Assembly (NCBI GenBank): GCA_965267505.1
Contig: OZ254081.1
Span: 1,736,001-1,800,000, forward strand
Direction of reading: 5' to 3'
From: JANQHS01 sp965267505
GTDB lineage: Bacteria; Bacteroidota; Bacteroidia; Cytophagales; CCMP332
DNA: 64,000 bases
This document shows, one piece after another, positions 26,676-36,253 of the stretch. The first letter of the stretch is position 1. Each line of letters starts with the position of its first letter. The notes beneath the pieces are model-generated. The model saw only the letters and a list, made by a program, of their open reading frames with translations. It searched no databases and had not been told where the DNA came from. Made by a program: the position numbers and the translations under genes.

Positions 26676-29600
26676 TTCTTTTTCTTGCAGAAGGGAACTT
26701 CAATTTATCCTTTCGATCCTCTTGGCAGGATTAGTCTCTTTAGGAGTTAAAGCGGATCCTGGACCTAGGCTCATCTTTATTGGAGATGCAGGAGAAATAA
26801 ACCCCAGGTCCAAATCTCTTCTGGACCAGGCATCAGCATTGATGGAGGATGGATCTGATAACTACGTGATCTTCCTGGGAGACAATATTTATCCAAAAGG
26901 CCTTCCTGAATATGGTGCGAAATCAAGAGCAGAAGCTGAAAAAATATTGATGCATCAGGTTGATCCATTTATTGAAAAAAACGCTGAATTGATCTTTCTG
27001 CCAGGAAATCATGATTGGAAAAGGGGTAGGAAGAAGGGCTACCAGCAGATACTAAGACAAGGAAGGTTCTTGGATTCCATACAAGCTGGGAAGGTTCGAA
27101 TGTCACCAGCAGACGCATGCCTTGGACCAGAGGTTATGTTATTAAAAAACGATCTGGTTCTTATCCTTATTGACACTCAATGGTTGTTGCACAGAAACTA
27201 TCGCCCGAATGAGGATTCGGATTGTGAGATAAAGACCGGAATAGATCTCTATGCCAGGCTGGAAGGTCTGCTTAAGGAACATAGAGATCGTAAGGTCATC
27301 ATTTGCGGTCATCATCCTTTAAAGAGTCTTGGGGAGCATGGAGGAAGATCTAATCTTAAGCATCATATTTTTCCTTTTACTGATCTTAACAAAAGCCTTT
27401 ACATCCCCCTTCCAATAATAGGCTCCATTTATCCTTTTTTCAGAAAGTACGTTGGTTCGATCCAGGACCTTTCTCACCCAGCATATAGGGTTGTGCGAAA
27501 GTCTCTGGAGGAGCTTATTATGCAATTTCCAAATACCACCTATGTCTCAGGGCATGACCATTCCCTTCAATATCTTAAGGAAAACGAAACACATTTTTTG
27601 GTAAGTGGATCCGGGTCCAAAAAAACCTATGTAAAAAAGGCCGAAGATGGGGACTTCACCCTATCTGAATTGGGACTGTCTTTGATGGAAGTTTCAGAAG
27701 ACGGCTTGGTTAACCTTGAGATTCATTCGCTTGATGAATCAGATAAATTGGTCCGGGTTTTTTCAAAAGAGCTGTATTCAAAACCTCCTGCCCAGGACTA
27801 TTCTGACAAGAAAAGAGATCCTTTGCCCCTGACTTTAAAAAGGCCTGCTTCCAATCAGTATCTTACGGGGGATTTTAAAAAATGGCTCCTGGGTGCCAAT
27901 TACAGGGAGGTTTGGGCTGAGCCTCTTGATTTTAAGGTTTTCGATATAGCGAAAGAAAAGGGAGGATTGAAAATCGTCCAAAGAGGAGGTGGAATGCAAA
28001 CAAAATCCTTAAGGCTTCAAGCCGAAGATGGTAGGCAATATGTGTTGAGGTCCATTAATAAAGATCCTGCAAAGGCAATCCCAAGAGTTTTGCGAGGCTC
28101 GATCGCAGAAGATGTAGTCCAAGATCAGATCTCTGCAGCTCATCCCTATGGGGCTTTTGTTGTTCCAGGTTTAGCTGAAAAAGCGGGTATTTATCATACC
28201 AACCCCCAACCCGTCCTGATTCCACAAGATCCTCTTTTTGGAAAGTATCAGGATGATTTTTCAGGACTGCTGGCTCTTTATGAAGAAAGGCCGGCAGGTA
28301 ACTGGAAAGGGACAGGCATGTTTGGTGATTCAAAAAAGATCATAAATACAACAAAGGTCCTCAAAGGGATTTGGGGGGATAATGACAATTTCGTCGATCA
28401 GGAATTTGTCCTCAGGAACCGATTATTTGATCTCTGGATCGGCGACTGGGACAGGCATGATGACCAATGGCGATGGGCCAGTTTTAAAAGTGAATATGGT
28501 AAGATGTACCGGCCGATCCCAAGAGATAGGGATCAGGCCTTCTTTGTCAATCAAGGCGTGCTACCAAGGCTCGCTTCAAGAAAGTGGGCTATGCCTAAGT
28601 TCCAGGGCTTCGATTATGAATTGAAGAATGTTCCCGGATTCATGTTCAATGCCAGATGGTTCGATCGATCTTTTCTTAATGGTTTGGAAAGGGATAGCTG
28701 GGAAAAAATAGCAGAAGACCTTCAGTCAAGATTCCCAGATGATTTCATTGAACAGGAGGTGAAAAAATGGCCAAATGAGGTCTATAAACACTCTGGAGAA
28801 GAGGTGAGCAACAAGCTTAAAGCCAGAAAAGCCAAATGGAAGGAGTATGCTCTTAAACACTATGAATTTCTGGCAAAGGAGGTAGATGTTGTTGGCTCTT
28901 CAAAACGTGAATTGTTTCAGATTGAGAGACTGCCAAATGGAAATACGGATGTGAAGGTTTTTAAGGTCTCTAAGAAAGGGAATGTAAAACAGAAGATATT
29001 TGATAGGGAATTCGTGCATAAGGAAACAAAGGAGATCAGGCTTTTTGGCCTGGAAGGAAAGGACAGGTTTGAATTTAAGGGAGAAGCAAAAAAGGGGCAC
29101 AAGATCAGAATTATAGGAGGCGAAGGAGAGGATGAATTTGAAAACAAGGCCAATGTCATAGGCCTTTCCAAAAGAACATTGCTTTATGATTCCAAGAATG
29201 GGATCAAGGTTGATGGCAGAAAAGATCTAAGGAATCATAGCTCCAACAAGCCCGACGTAAATGAATACGATAGGAATGCTTTTAAATATGATCTGGCTTT
29301 GCCCTTGGCCTTTGCGGCTTTCAACGTCGATGATGGGATTTATATAGGTGGAGGAGCATTGGTAAACACAAATGGTTTTAGAAAGGATCCCTTTAAAAAT
29401 CGCCATTTGATCAGGGGTTTACTAGCATTTAGGACGGGAGCATTTGATATCCGGTATAATGGAACTTTCAACCATTTTTTTAAATCACTTGACCTGGTTG
29501 TAAATGCCAATCTTGAGGGACCAAATTATACCCGAAACTATTTTGGCTTTGGAAATGAATCTGTCTATGACAGATCGAATTCCATCAGGTATTATTATGT

Positions 29601-30339
29601 AAGATTTGACAACTTCATTGGAGGAGCCCAGGTCCAAAAAAGATTGGGGGATTTTGTATCCATTAGGGCAGGCGGCCTTTATGAAAGTATTGAAGTTAGG
29701 AACGAGGAGGATCGTTTTATACGAGATCTGACTGATTCCTTAGGAAACACAGCAATATTTAACCAGAAGCAATTTGCAGGAGCGGATCTTGCCATCGAGG
29801 TCGATAATAGGGATTCAGAGCTCTTTCCAACAAGCGGTATCAGGTTTACGCTTTCTGGAAAATCCATGCAACCTATTGATGACCAGGCATTCTACTACTC
29901 CAGATTGGCGGGAGAGTTTTCCTTTTATCTTAATTTTCGTTCACCCAGGACAATTGTTCTCTCAAATAGGACAGGAGGTGTGATCACAGACGGAGACATT
30001 GAATTTTACCAGGCAGCCACCTTGGGAGGCACCGGGAAAGAAGCGAATTTGAGGGGGTATAGAAGGACCAGGTTTTACGGGGAGGAAAGCTTTTATAACA
30101 ATACCGATTTCCGCTTCACTCTTTTTGGATTCAAAACCTATTTGTTTCCCGCAAAGGTTGGTTTCCTTGGTTTTTATGATATCGGGAGAGTTTGGGTTGA
30201 GGGAGAAAACTCGGAAAAATGGCACCAGGGTTATGGCTTTGGATTATGGATCAGGCCCTTTGAAGCTATGACCTTTGACCTTGATCTTGCCTATGGAGAA
30301 TCCTGGATCCCTAGCTTTCGATTCGGGTTTCTTTTTTAG
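26662..30339 (+). CDS. Metallophosphatase, kinase-like central region and BamA-type barrel in one protein
   Basis: A 1225-residue exported protein with three parts. (1) Calcineurin-like phosphoesterase, about 34-370: IFIGDAG (Asp42), FLGDN (Asp74), LPGNHDW (Asn116-His117), CGHHPL, SGHDHS. (2) About 430-860, a region not covered by known phosphatases: a Gly-rich stretch RGGGMQTKSLRL at 441-452, YVLRSINK at 460-467, AEDVV at 482-486, then GDWDRHDDQW at 594-603 and PRDRDQAFF at 620-628. In this order these resemble nucleotide loop, Lys, Glu, catalytic-loop Asp and metal Asp of atypical kinases such as FAM20 and HipA. (3) About 870-1225, an Omp85/BamA-like barrel with FFGFGNES, GGTGKEANLRGY and a terminal Phe. 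The kinase reading is inference. Confidence 0.8.
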   Translation: MKSHSSFSCRRELQFILSILLAGLVSLGVKADPGPRLIFIGDAGEINPRSKSLLDQASALMEDGSDNYVIFLGDNIYPKGLPEYGAKSRAEAEKILMHQVDPFIEKNAELIFLPGNHDWKRGRKKGYQQILRQGRFLDSIQAGKVRMSPADACLGPEVMLLKNDLVLILIDTQWLLHRNYRPNEDSDCEIKTGIDLYARLEGLLKEHRDRKVIICGHHPLKSLGEHGGRSNLKHHIFPFTDLNKSLYIPLPIIGSIYPFFRKYVGSIQDLSHPAYRVVRKSLEELIMQFPNTTYVSGHDHSLQYLKENETHFLVSGSGSKKTYVKKAEDGDFTLSELGLSLMEVSEDGLVNLEIHSLDESDKLVRVFSKELYSKPPAQDYSDKKRDPLPLTLKRPASNQYLTGDFKKWLLGANYREVWAEPLDFKVFDIAKEKGGLKIVQRGGGMQTKSLRLQAEDGRQYVLRSINKDPAKAIPRVLRGSIAEDVVQDQISAAHPYGAFVVPGLAEKAGIYHTNPQPVLIPQDPLFGKYQDDFSGLLALYEERPAGNWKGTGMFGDSKKIINTTKVLKGIWGDNDNFVDQEFVLRNRLFDLWIGDWDRHDDQWRWASFKSEYGKMYRPIPRDRDQAFFVNQGVLPRLASRKWAMPKFQGFDYELKNVPGFMFNARWFDRSFLNGLERDSWEKIAEDLQSRFPDDFIEQEVKKWPNEVYKHSGEEVSNKLKARKAKWKEYALKHYEFLAKEVDVVGSSKRELFQIERLPNGNTDVKVFKVSKKGNVKQKIFDREFVHKETKEIRLFGLEGKDRFEFKGEAKKGHKIRIIGGEGEDEFENKANVIGLSKRTLLYDSKNGIKVDGRKDLRNHSSNKPDVNEYDRNAFKYDLALPLAFAAFNVDDGIYIGGGALVNTNGFRKDPFKNRHLIRGLLAFRTGAFDIRYNGTFNHFFKSLDLVVNANLEGPNYTRNYFGFGNESVYDRSNSIRYYYVRFDNFIGGAQVQKRLGDFVSIRAGGLYESIEVRNEEDRFIRDLTDSLGNTAIFNQKQFAGADLAIEVDNRDSELFPTSGIRFTLSGKSMQPIDDQAFYYSRLAGEFSFYLNFRSPRTIVLSNRTGGVITDGDIEFYQAATLGGTGKEANLRGYRRTRFYGEESFYNNTDFRFTLFGFKTYLFPAKVGFLGFYDIGRVWVEGENSEKWHQGYGFGLWIRPFEAMTFDLDLAYGESWIPSFRFGFLF

Positions 30340-30980
30340 CTCAGCCTCTTGTAAACCTGAACCCTCCACGGAAAGTGCCTAGTGGCTTTCTCTAACTTGA
30401 AACCATTTTGATTGATCATCCCTTCTATTTCGGACCGTGAATGTATATAGGGTCTAAAAGAACTTCCTTTTATTCTCATCCAACTTGCCCCCAGCCAGGA
30501 AACAAATTTTGCTATCGGCCCACCCATGGGAAAACTAAGTGCCAAAAACTCATTGGTATGATCCATTGATTTCTTTAATAAAGCCCTGAAATCAGGGTAG
30601 CAGCAAACAACCTTGTCCAAGGTCACAATGCTGAATGTTCCCAAATTTTCTACGTCATCAACAAAATCTCCCTGACGGTAGCTGGTCTTCTCGGAAAACC
30701 CTTTCTCAATGGCTAATTCCTTTGCAACTTCTAAGTAGGCCACTGAAGCATCTACATCGGTGGTTTTCGATCCTCCCCTTGAAAGATGATCTAGTTGAAG
30801 AATTCCAATGCCCCCTCCAATATCCAGTAGATTTTTGTCCTTTCTAGGTATATCAGAAAGGAATTCGACTAGTTTTTTGGTAACACCGCTTGGCCCCTTT
30901 TTGGAGTACTTCCTTTTTTCTTTTCGAGCTGTTTTTAAGTCGAAAAGATCATTTGCATCATAACAATGCTTACAGGTCAT
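30336..30980 (-). CDS. SAM-dependent methyltransferase, BchM-like
   Basis: A 214-residue class I methyltransferase. The SAM-binding motif I is LLDIGGGIGILQLDHL, followed by DVDASVAYLEVAKELA and a YRQGDFVDD post-motif. TLDKVVCCYPDFRALL closely resembles the same position in magnesium-protoporphyrin O-methyltransferase (BchM), but no bacteriochlorophyll genes are present, so it is probably a relative acting on another small molecule. An N-terminal CKHC pair could bind a metal. It ends 4 bases inside the opposite-strand barrel gene and its ATG overlaps the TGA of ybjQ (ATGA), so it is the second gene of that operon. Confidence 0.75.
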   Translation of the reverse strand: MTCKHCYDANDLFDLKTARKEKRKYSKKGPSGVTKKLVEFLSDIPRKDKNLLDIGGGIGILQLDHLSRGGSKTTDVDASVAYLEVAKELAIEKGFSEKTSYRQGDFVDDVENLGTFSIVTLDKVVCCYPDFRALLKKSMDHTNEFLALSFPMGGPIAKFVSWLGASWMRIKGSSFRPYIHSRSEIEGMINQNGFKLEKATRHFPWRVQVYKRLS

Positions 30981-31300
30981 CCTTCAACCACAACAGCTGT
31001 TCCACTGGCAGCAACCATTAGCATTCCTGATGCCTTCCCCAAAGTTTCATAATCGAGGTCAATCCCAATAACCGCATTGGCTCCCATTTGCTGGGCCCTT
31101 TGTGATAATTCCATCAAGGCTGTATCTTTTGCTTCTTTGAGAACCCCTTCGTAAGCACCGGAACGCCCGCCCACTATATCTGTAATGGAGGCAAAGATGT
31201 CTTTGAAAAGATTGGCACCAATTATGGTTTCACCTGTAACAAGGCCCTTATATTCCTTTATGTTTTTTCCCTGAATTGTGGGTGTGGTAGTTAAAATCAT
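30977..31300 (-). CDS. YbjQ/UPF0145 family protein
   Basis: A 107-residue protein matching the YbjQ/UPF0145 heavy-metal-binding domain family: TTTPTIQGKNIKEYKGLVTG, GANLFKDIFASITDIVGGRSGAYE and MGANAVIGIDLDYETL. These proteins form pentamers and are common and conserved, but their function is not settled despite the 'heavy metal-binding' label. It overlaps the downstream methyltransferase by four bases, so both are translated from one message. The length is normal for the family. Confidence 0.93.
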   Translation of the reverse strand: MILTTTPTIQGKNIKEYKGLVTGETIIGANLFKDIFASITDIVGGRSGAYEGVLKEAKDTALMELSQRAQQMGANAVIGIDLDYETLGKASGMLMVAASGTAVVVEG

Positions 31301-31403
31301 TGTTTTTTTTGATTCTGATTTCCAATAGGGCTAAATTTCCAAATTTTGGAGCAAGAAAAGGGATAGTTCAACCTACAATTCTGCCTTTTATAAAAGATAT
31401 ATA

Positions 31404-32795
31404 ATGAAGTTCATTTACGCTTTCGCAATCATTTTCGGTTTTATCACTAGTTCTTTTGCGCTCACCGGAGCCGAAGAAGCATTAATTGAGGCCTCCAAAA
31501 AAGGAGACCTGGAGGGGGTTAAGACCGCGGTCACCAATGGAGCCAATATCAAAGCAGCCGATGCCGATGGTAATATGGCTTTGAATCATGCTTTTTTCTG
31601 GCCCGAGATCACCAAATATTTGATCGAACACGGTGCCGATCCAAATGAAGGTACCACCCCGCCACTGATCCCGGCTTGCAGTCATTACTCTACGGATGTA
31701 ATTACTATTCTCTTGGGTGCAGGTGCTGATCCCAATAAAGTTGGAAAGATCATATATGATCCGGGAGCTGAGATTAGAGCCAAAATCGAGGCAGAAAAAG
31801 CTAAGGGCATGGGTGCAAGCAAGGGGAATATAGCCCAATGGGAAAGGATGCTTACTACGATGAAGCCCTCCCTTGTTGACGCGAAAGCTCTTGATGTAAC
31901 AGTTAGACAGACCAACTGCGCTCCTTGCGTTGATATGTTGATCGCAAAAGGAGCCACCAACAGACCAAGGAATGATTATGGGCAAGGAACCTTCATTCAT
32001 ACCTTCATTACCTTCGGGATGGGTCCCGAAGAAAGAAGCAAACTCCTTAAAGATGAAGTGGGATCCTTAGAGGGATTAGGCTATATGGCCCCTGATTGGT
32101 TGACCAATATTCCGGCTGATAGAAATGTTTCAGAGACCAAAATGATAGCTTCATTGGTAAGTGCTGGGGTTGATATCAACGGAGCCAATGCAAGAGGACA
32201 AACAGCCTTGCACCAGAGTATGAATGGAGAGATAGGAGTAAAGGTGAATATGGTTCGTGCCCTTGTTGACAATGGAGCAGATATGAGCAAGGAGGATCCT
32301 GTTTATGGACCCCCACTGATCATGTCGTTGAAGTCCGGTGATGTTGACCTGATGAAATATATGGTATCAAAAGGAGCTGACATTTCCATGGAAACCAAGG
32401 AAGTAGATAAAGCCACAGGCCGGGAGCTCGACAAGATGACTCCGATCATGATTGCTACGCTCTATGACAAATTCGACCTTGTTAAATACTTAAGAAGCCA
32501 GGGCGCAGGATATACCCCCGGTGCTGAAGGCAAGTCGTACTTAGGTCCCCGTAAGTGCCTGGCACCTGTTAGAAACAAGAATGCCATCTATTTTGCTATC
32601 GATAATGGAAATATTGAAATGGTCCGTTGGTATGCCCAAGGTAGCAAAATGGGTCGTCCACCAACGATAATTGAATTCACTACTGAAGGTGCAGACGCAG
32701 CTTGCTTTGCCCCAGGGAAGTATAAGCCCTCATCCTATGCAAGGGCCATGGGTAAGGACGATATCTATAAGTTCCTGAAGGTAAAAGGCTGGTAG
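31404..32795 (+). CDS. Exported ankyrin-repeat protein
   Basis: A 463-residue protein with a signal peptide (MKFIYAFAIIFGFITSSFA). Ankyrin repeats occupy two blocks, about residues 25-110 and 245-370, with motifs such as GDLEGVKTAVTNGANI, ADGNMALNHAFFW, NARGQTALHQSM, MVRALVDNGAD and GDVDLMKYMVSKGADI. A cysteine pair in QTNCAPCVDM lies between the blocks. It probably binds protein partners in the periplasm or at the outer membrane. Nothing nearby identifies the partner. The stop is 1 base from the convergent DinB-family gene, with no obvious terminator between. Confidence 0.88.
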   Translation: MKFIYAFAIIFGFITSSFALTGAEEALIEASKKGDLEGVKTAVTNGANIKAADADGNMALNHAFFWPEITKYLIEHGADPNEGTTPPLIPACSHYSTDVITILLGAGADPNKVGKIIYDPGAEIRAKIEAEKAKGMGASKGNIAQWERMLTTMKPSLVDAKALDVTVRQTNCAPCVDMLIAKGATNRPRNDYGQGTFIHTFITFGMGPEERSKLLKDEVGSLEGLGYMAPDWLTNIPADRNVSETKMIASLVSAGVDINGANARGQTALHQSMNGEIGVKVNMVRALVDNGADMSKEDPVYGPPLIMSLKSGDVDLMKYMVSKGADISMETKEVDKATGRELDKMTPIMIATLYDKFDLVKYLRSQGAGYTPGAEGKSYLGPRKCLAPVRNKNAIYFAIDNGNIEMVRWYAQGSKMGRPPTIIEFTTEGADAACFAPGKYKPSSYARAMGKDDIYKFLKVKGW

Positions 32796-32796
32796 A

Positions 32797-33312
32797 TCAA
32801 CTTTCGTTTTTCTTGTTGAGGTCCATACCCGCGTAAAACCCAAGGTCTTTGTTCTTCAGGGCCTTGGTCCAAAATGCTATTTGGCCGGTGTGATAAGATA
32901 GGTGTTCTACCACATGGATGATAATTCCCTGTCCGCTTAGTTCAAATCCCTGAACAGATCTGATTTTCACGAATTCCTCTTCCGACAAATCTCTAATGAT
33001 CTCGATCGAATCTGAAATCGTAGATCGAAGTCCGTCCAGGATTGTATCTGATTTTGGATTCACATCCGTTCTAAATTCCTGATCCCTCTCCCTGTTATCC
33101 CCTCTCCCTCCCAATGAGGAAAGGATGTATTGGGTAATGTTTCCATTTAGGTGAAGGATCAGATTTCCTATGCTATTCGAAGAACCATTGGGCCTTTCCC
33201 AAATTTCCTGCTCGGTTAAAAGCTCAGCACATTTTGATATCCTTTCAATGCTTTCTTCGATCCTGAGTACCGAATTGTCTTTAAAATCCTGGAGTTGATC
33301 TTCAGCCCTCAT
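32797..33312 (-). CDS. DinB superfamily protein (DUF1572-like)
   Basis: A 171-residue four-helix-bundle protein. The metal-binding histidines of the DinB/YfiT fold can be placed in GNLILHLNGNI, in IIHVVEHLSYH and in the following H of SYHTGQIAFW. DinB-family proteins include bacillithiol- and mycothiol-dependent transferases and glutathione-type S-transferases, but many members are uncharacterised. The start codon overlaps the 3' end of the acetyltransferase gene by 11 bases, so they are co-translated. Confidence 0.85.
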   Translation of the reverse strand: MRAEDQLQDFKDNSVLRIEESIERISKCAELLTEQEIWERPNGSSNSIGNLILHLNGNITQYILSSLGGRGDNRERDQEFRTDVNPKSDTILDGLRSTISDSIEIIRDLSEEEFVKIRSVQGFELSGQGIIIHVVEHLSYHTGQIAFWTKALKNKDLGFYAGMDLNKKNES

Positions 33313-33802
33313 CTACACCGATAGTTTTACTTCTTCTTTCCATTAATACATTATCCTTCCAAACCCCCTTGTATTGACCAATTCTTTCCCTGATTCCGAT
33401 CTTACGGAATCCTGCTTTCTCATGAAGTCGAATACTTGGGATATTATCTGAAAAAATTCCGGATTGAAGTGTCCAGTAACCTTTCTTTTCCGAGCTGTAA
33501 ATCAAGGAGTTCATAAGGGCCATACCAACTCCTCTTCCCTGGCTGATAGAAGAAACATATACACTGACTTCGGCAACACCTCCATAGACACATCTGTCTG
33601 AAACCGGAGAAAGGGCTGCCCAGCCCAAGGTTCCAGAATTGTCATAGGCTATAAACCTACAATCTTTTAGATGGCTTTTGTCCCAATCTTCCCAGGATGG
33701 AGCAGAGGTTTCAAAGGTTGCAAGTCCACTTGCGATCCCTTCCTCGTATATCCTTTTGACCTCTATCCAATCCTCCTTGACCAATGGCCTTAACTCGATC
33801 AT
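33302..33802 (-). CDS. GNAT family N-acetyltransferase, phosphinothricin-acetyltransferase-like
   Basis: A 166-residue acetyltransferase with the typical bar/pat layout: IELRPLVKEDW, IYEEGIASGLATFETSAPSWEDWD near the N-terminus, GWAALSPVSDRCVYGGVAEVSVYV as the central beta strands, and the acetyl-CoA loop QGRGVGMALM with the SIRLHEKAGFRKIGIRERIGQYKGVW end. Family members acetylate phosphinothricin, methionine sulfoximine or other amino acids. The natural substrate here is unknown. It is upstream of, and overlaps, the DinB gene. Confidence 0.87.
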   Translation of the reverse strand: MIELRPLVKEDWIEVKRIYEEGIASGLATFETSAPSWEDWDKSHLKDCRFIAYDNSGTLGWAALSPVSDRCVYGGVAEVSVYVSSISQGRGVGMALMNSLIYSSEKKGYWTLQSGIFSDNIPSIRLHEKAGFRKIGIRERIGQYKGVWKDNVLMERRSKTIGVDEG

Positions 33803-33880
33803 AGAACTAATTTGAAAATTTTTTCAAAATGAATAGGGGTATTTCCCATTTGCCCTGTCTCTTATTCAAACAACAAAAGA

Positions 33881-36244
33881 ATGACAGGAACATTCCGGCA
33901 TCTTATTTCAATTCTACTCTTCTTTTTGGCTTTGGGCGCAGTAATGGCTCAAGAGCTATCGCAAAATGTAAAAGGAGTAGTACGAGATCAGGCTTCCCAA
34001 TATCCTTTGCCAGGAGTTGTAGTTTTACTTGAGAGCCCCGATTCAACTTACTATGGGCTAACAAACGTCGATGGTGAATTTGCTATTTCCAGAGTGAAGC
34101 CGGGGCATTATACCTTGAAATCGCAAATGGTGGGTTACCAGGAAGCGATAATTCAGGATGTCCAGGTGAGTACAGGTAGAAGCCCTGAAATCGACGTATT
34201 CCTTGGCGAAAGCGTCACTAATCTGGATGAAGTGGTGGTGAATTCCAAACAGAATGCCGGTTCTGCACAAAACAACTTTGCCTTATTGAGCTCAAGATCC
34301 TTTTCGGTCGAGGAAACCCAAAAGTATCCGGGTTCATTTGAAGATCCCGCGCGTATGGCTTCTGTTTTTTCTGGGGTGAGTTCCGACCCTCATGGAAACA
34401 ACGATATTATAGTAAGGGGTAATTCGCCCAGGGGGATACTCTGGAGAATTGAAGGTGTTGAAGCTCCAAATCCCAATCATTTTGGAGGGGACGGAGCAAG
34501 TGGTGGGCCCATCAGTATGATCGCAAATTCTGTTTTAGCGAATTCAGATTTTTATACTTCTGCCTTTCCCGCTGAATTCGGAAATGCCAGCTCAGGAGTT
34601 TTTGATATCAAATTCAGGAAGGGAAATGATGAAAAAAGAGAGTATTCTGTAGACCTCAATACCCTTGGGGTTCGACTTTCGGCGGAAGGTCCCTTTAAGA
34701 AAGGAAAAAAGGCTTCTTATCTGGCTCATTACAGGTATTCCACCCTAGGATTAATGAACCAGGTGGGGATCATCTTGGCTGATGGTGGAACACCGAATTA
34801 CCAGGATGCAGCATTTAAGGTCTTTGTGCCTCTCAAAAAGGCTGGATATATATCGGCCTTTGGTTTATTGGGTGAGGGTCATATAAATGTTGATGAAAAA
34901 TCTACTGATGACCCTGAACTCACCATTTACAAAGGAAAGACCCAATACTATTCGGGGATTGTTGGGATCAACCATTTTTACTTTTTTGACCCCAACAGTT
35001 CTATAAAGACAAGTCTGGCTTTTTCAGGTATTAGAAATGCAACCACGGCAAATGAGCTGACCAGCAACCTGGTGGATTTCGCCAAGACCTATGACGGATC
35101 AATTGATAATGGGGCCGTTAGATTCCAATCCATTTACAATAAGAAATTAAATTCTCAGCATAGTTTTCAGACCGGAGTATTTGCCGACCAGCTACTTTAT
35201 GCCCAGGATGTATTAGGGTGGGACTTTGAAAGCAATTCCGAAAAACGCTATATGGACAGCAAGGGCTCAACCTCTTCCTTAAGAGGTTTCGCTCAATGGG
35301 CTTTTAATCCTTCAGAAAAATGGAGCTTTAGCACAGGTCTGCATTACACCTACTTTGGATTGAACGGCAGTCAGGCTATAGACCCAAGATTCGGGGCTCG
35401 ATGGAAACTAAGACCTAATCATAACCTAAGCTTTGGATTTGGACTACATAGCAGGCATGAAAATGCATCGATCTACCTTGTTGAAGTCCCGGATGAAAAT
35501 GGAAATCTCTATCAACCCAATTTAGATCTTGGACTTAGTCGCTCATTCCACAGTGTCGCTGGCTATGAGATCTATCTTAACCCAAGTCTTCGATTCAAGT
35601 CAGAGATCTATTATCAGAGGTTGTTCAACACCATAGTCGAGGATGATCCAAACTCAACCTACGCACTTTTAAATTCTAGCGAAGGTTTCACTGATCGCAA
35701 ATTGGTCAATGGAGGAGAGGGAGAGAATTATGGAATAGAATTCACTCTGGAAAAATTCTTTACCAAAAGGTATTTCTTTCTGGCTACAGCCTCTCTTTTT
35801 GAGTCCAGGTACAAAGCTAATGATGGGATCTGGAGGTCTACACGATTCAATACCAACATGGTCTCCAATCTATTGGCAGGGAAAGAATTTGACTTAAGTC
35901 GAAACGGAAAGCAGAAGTCTTTGACCATTAGCGGCAAGGCAGTTTTTTCCGGAGGACAGTACTATGTACCCATTGATCTTGATGCTTCTCAGCAATTGGG
36001 CAATGCGGTTTATCAGGAGGATCTTGCCTATTCTCAAAGGCATGATCCATTGGGAAGATTTGACCTTCAGGTAAAGCTGAAGACCAATAAAAAGAAATCA
36101 ACACATGAGGTTTTGTTGGATATCCAGAATGTAACCAATAGAGAAACAACAGTTTCTTATTATTATTCCAACTGGGAACAGAAGATCAAGAAGAATTCAC
36201 AACTTCAGATCGTGCCCATGTTGGGTTATAAGGTAACTTTTTAG
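33881..36244 (+). CDS. TonB-dependent receptor with carboxypeptidase-like N-terminal domain
   Basis: A 787-residue outer-membrane receptor. Signal peptide to about residue 22, then a carboxypeptidase-regulatory-like domain (VKGVVRDQASQYPLPGVVVLL, NVDGEFAISRVKPGHYTL). The plug has FEDPARMASVFSGVSSDPHGNN, GNSPRGILWRIEGVEAPNPNHF and FPAEFGNASSGVFDIKFRKG, and a barrel fills the rest, ending VPMLGYKVTF. It lacks an STN signalling domain, although an ECF sigma factor and FecR gene follow directly on the same strand and an STN domain appears in a separate protein three genes downstream. Ligand unknown. The stop TAG is followed in the same frame by the sigma factor reading. Confidence 0.9.
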   Translation: MTGTFRHLISILLFFLALGAVMAQELSQNVKGVVRDQASQYPLPGVVVLLESPDSTYYGLTNVDGEFAISRVKPGHYTLKSQMVGYQEAIIQDVQVSTGRSPEIDVFLGESVTNLDEVVVNSKQNAGSAQNNFALLSSRSFSVEETQKYPGSFEDPARMASVFSGVSSDPHGNNDIIVRGNSPRGILWRIEGVEAPNPNHFGGDGASGGPISMIANSVLANSDFYTSAFPAEFGNASSGVFDIKFRKGNDEKREYSVDLNTLGVRLSAEGPFKKGKKASYLAHYRYSTLGLMNQVGIILADGGTPNYQDAAFKVFVPLKKAGYISAFGLLGEGHINVDEKSTDDPELTIYKGKTQYYSGIVGINHFYFFDPNSSIKTSLAFSGIRNATTANELTSNLVDFAKTYDGSIDNGAVRFQSIYNKKLNSQHSFQTGVFADQLLYAQDVLGWDFESNSEKRYMDSKGSTSSLRGFAQWAFNPSEKWSFSTGLHYTYFGLNGSQAIDPRFGARWKLRPNHNLSFGFGLHSRHENASIYLVEVPDENGNLYQPNLDLGLSRSFHSVAGYEIYLNPSLRFKSEIYYQRLFNTIVEDDPNSTYALLNSSEGFTDRKLVNGGEGENYGIEFTLEKFFTKRYFFLATASLFESRYKANDGIWRSTRFNTNMVSNLLAGKEFDLSRNGKQKSLTISGKAVFSGGQYYVPIDLDASQQLGNAVYQEDLAYSQRHDPLGRFDLQVKLKTNKKKSTHEVLLDIQNVTNRETTVSYYYSNWEQKIKKNSQLQIVPMLGYKVTF

Positions 36245-36253
36245 CTAAGGATC

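Noticed and set aside
31482..32000. A 172-codon open frame antisense to the ankyrin gene
   Set aside because: Complementary to ankyrin repeats; no start signal or domain, and the ankyrin reading is strong.
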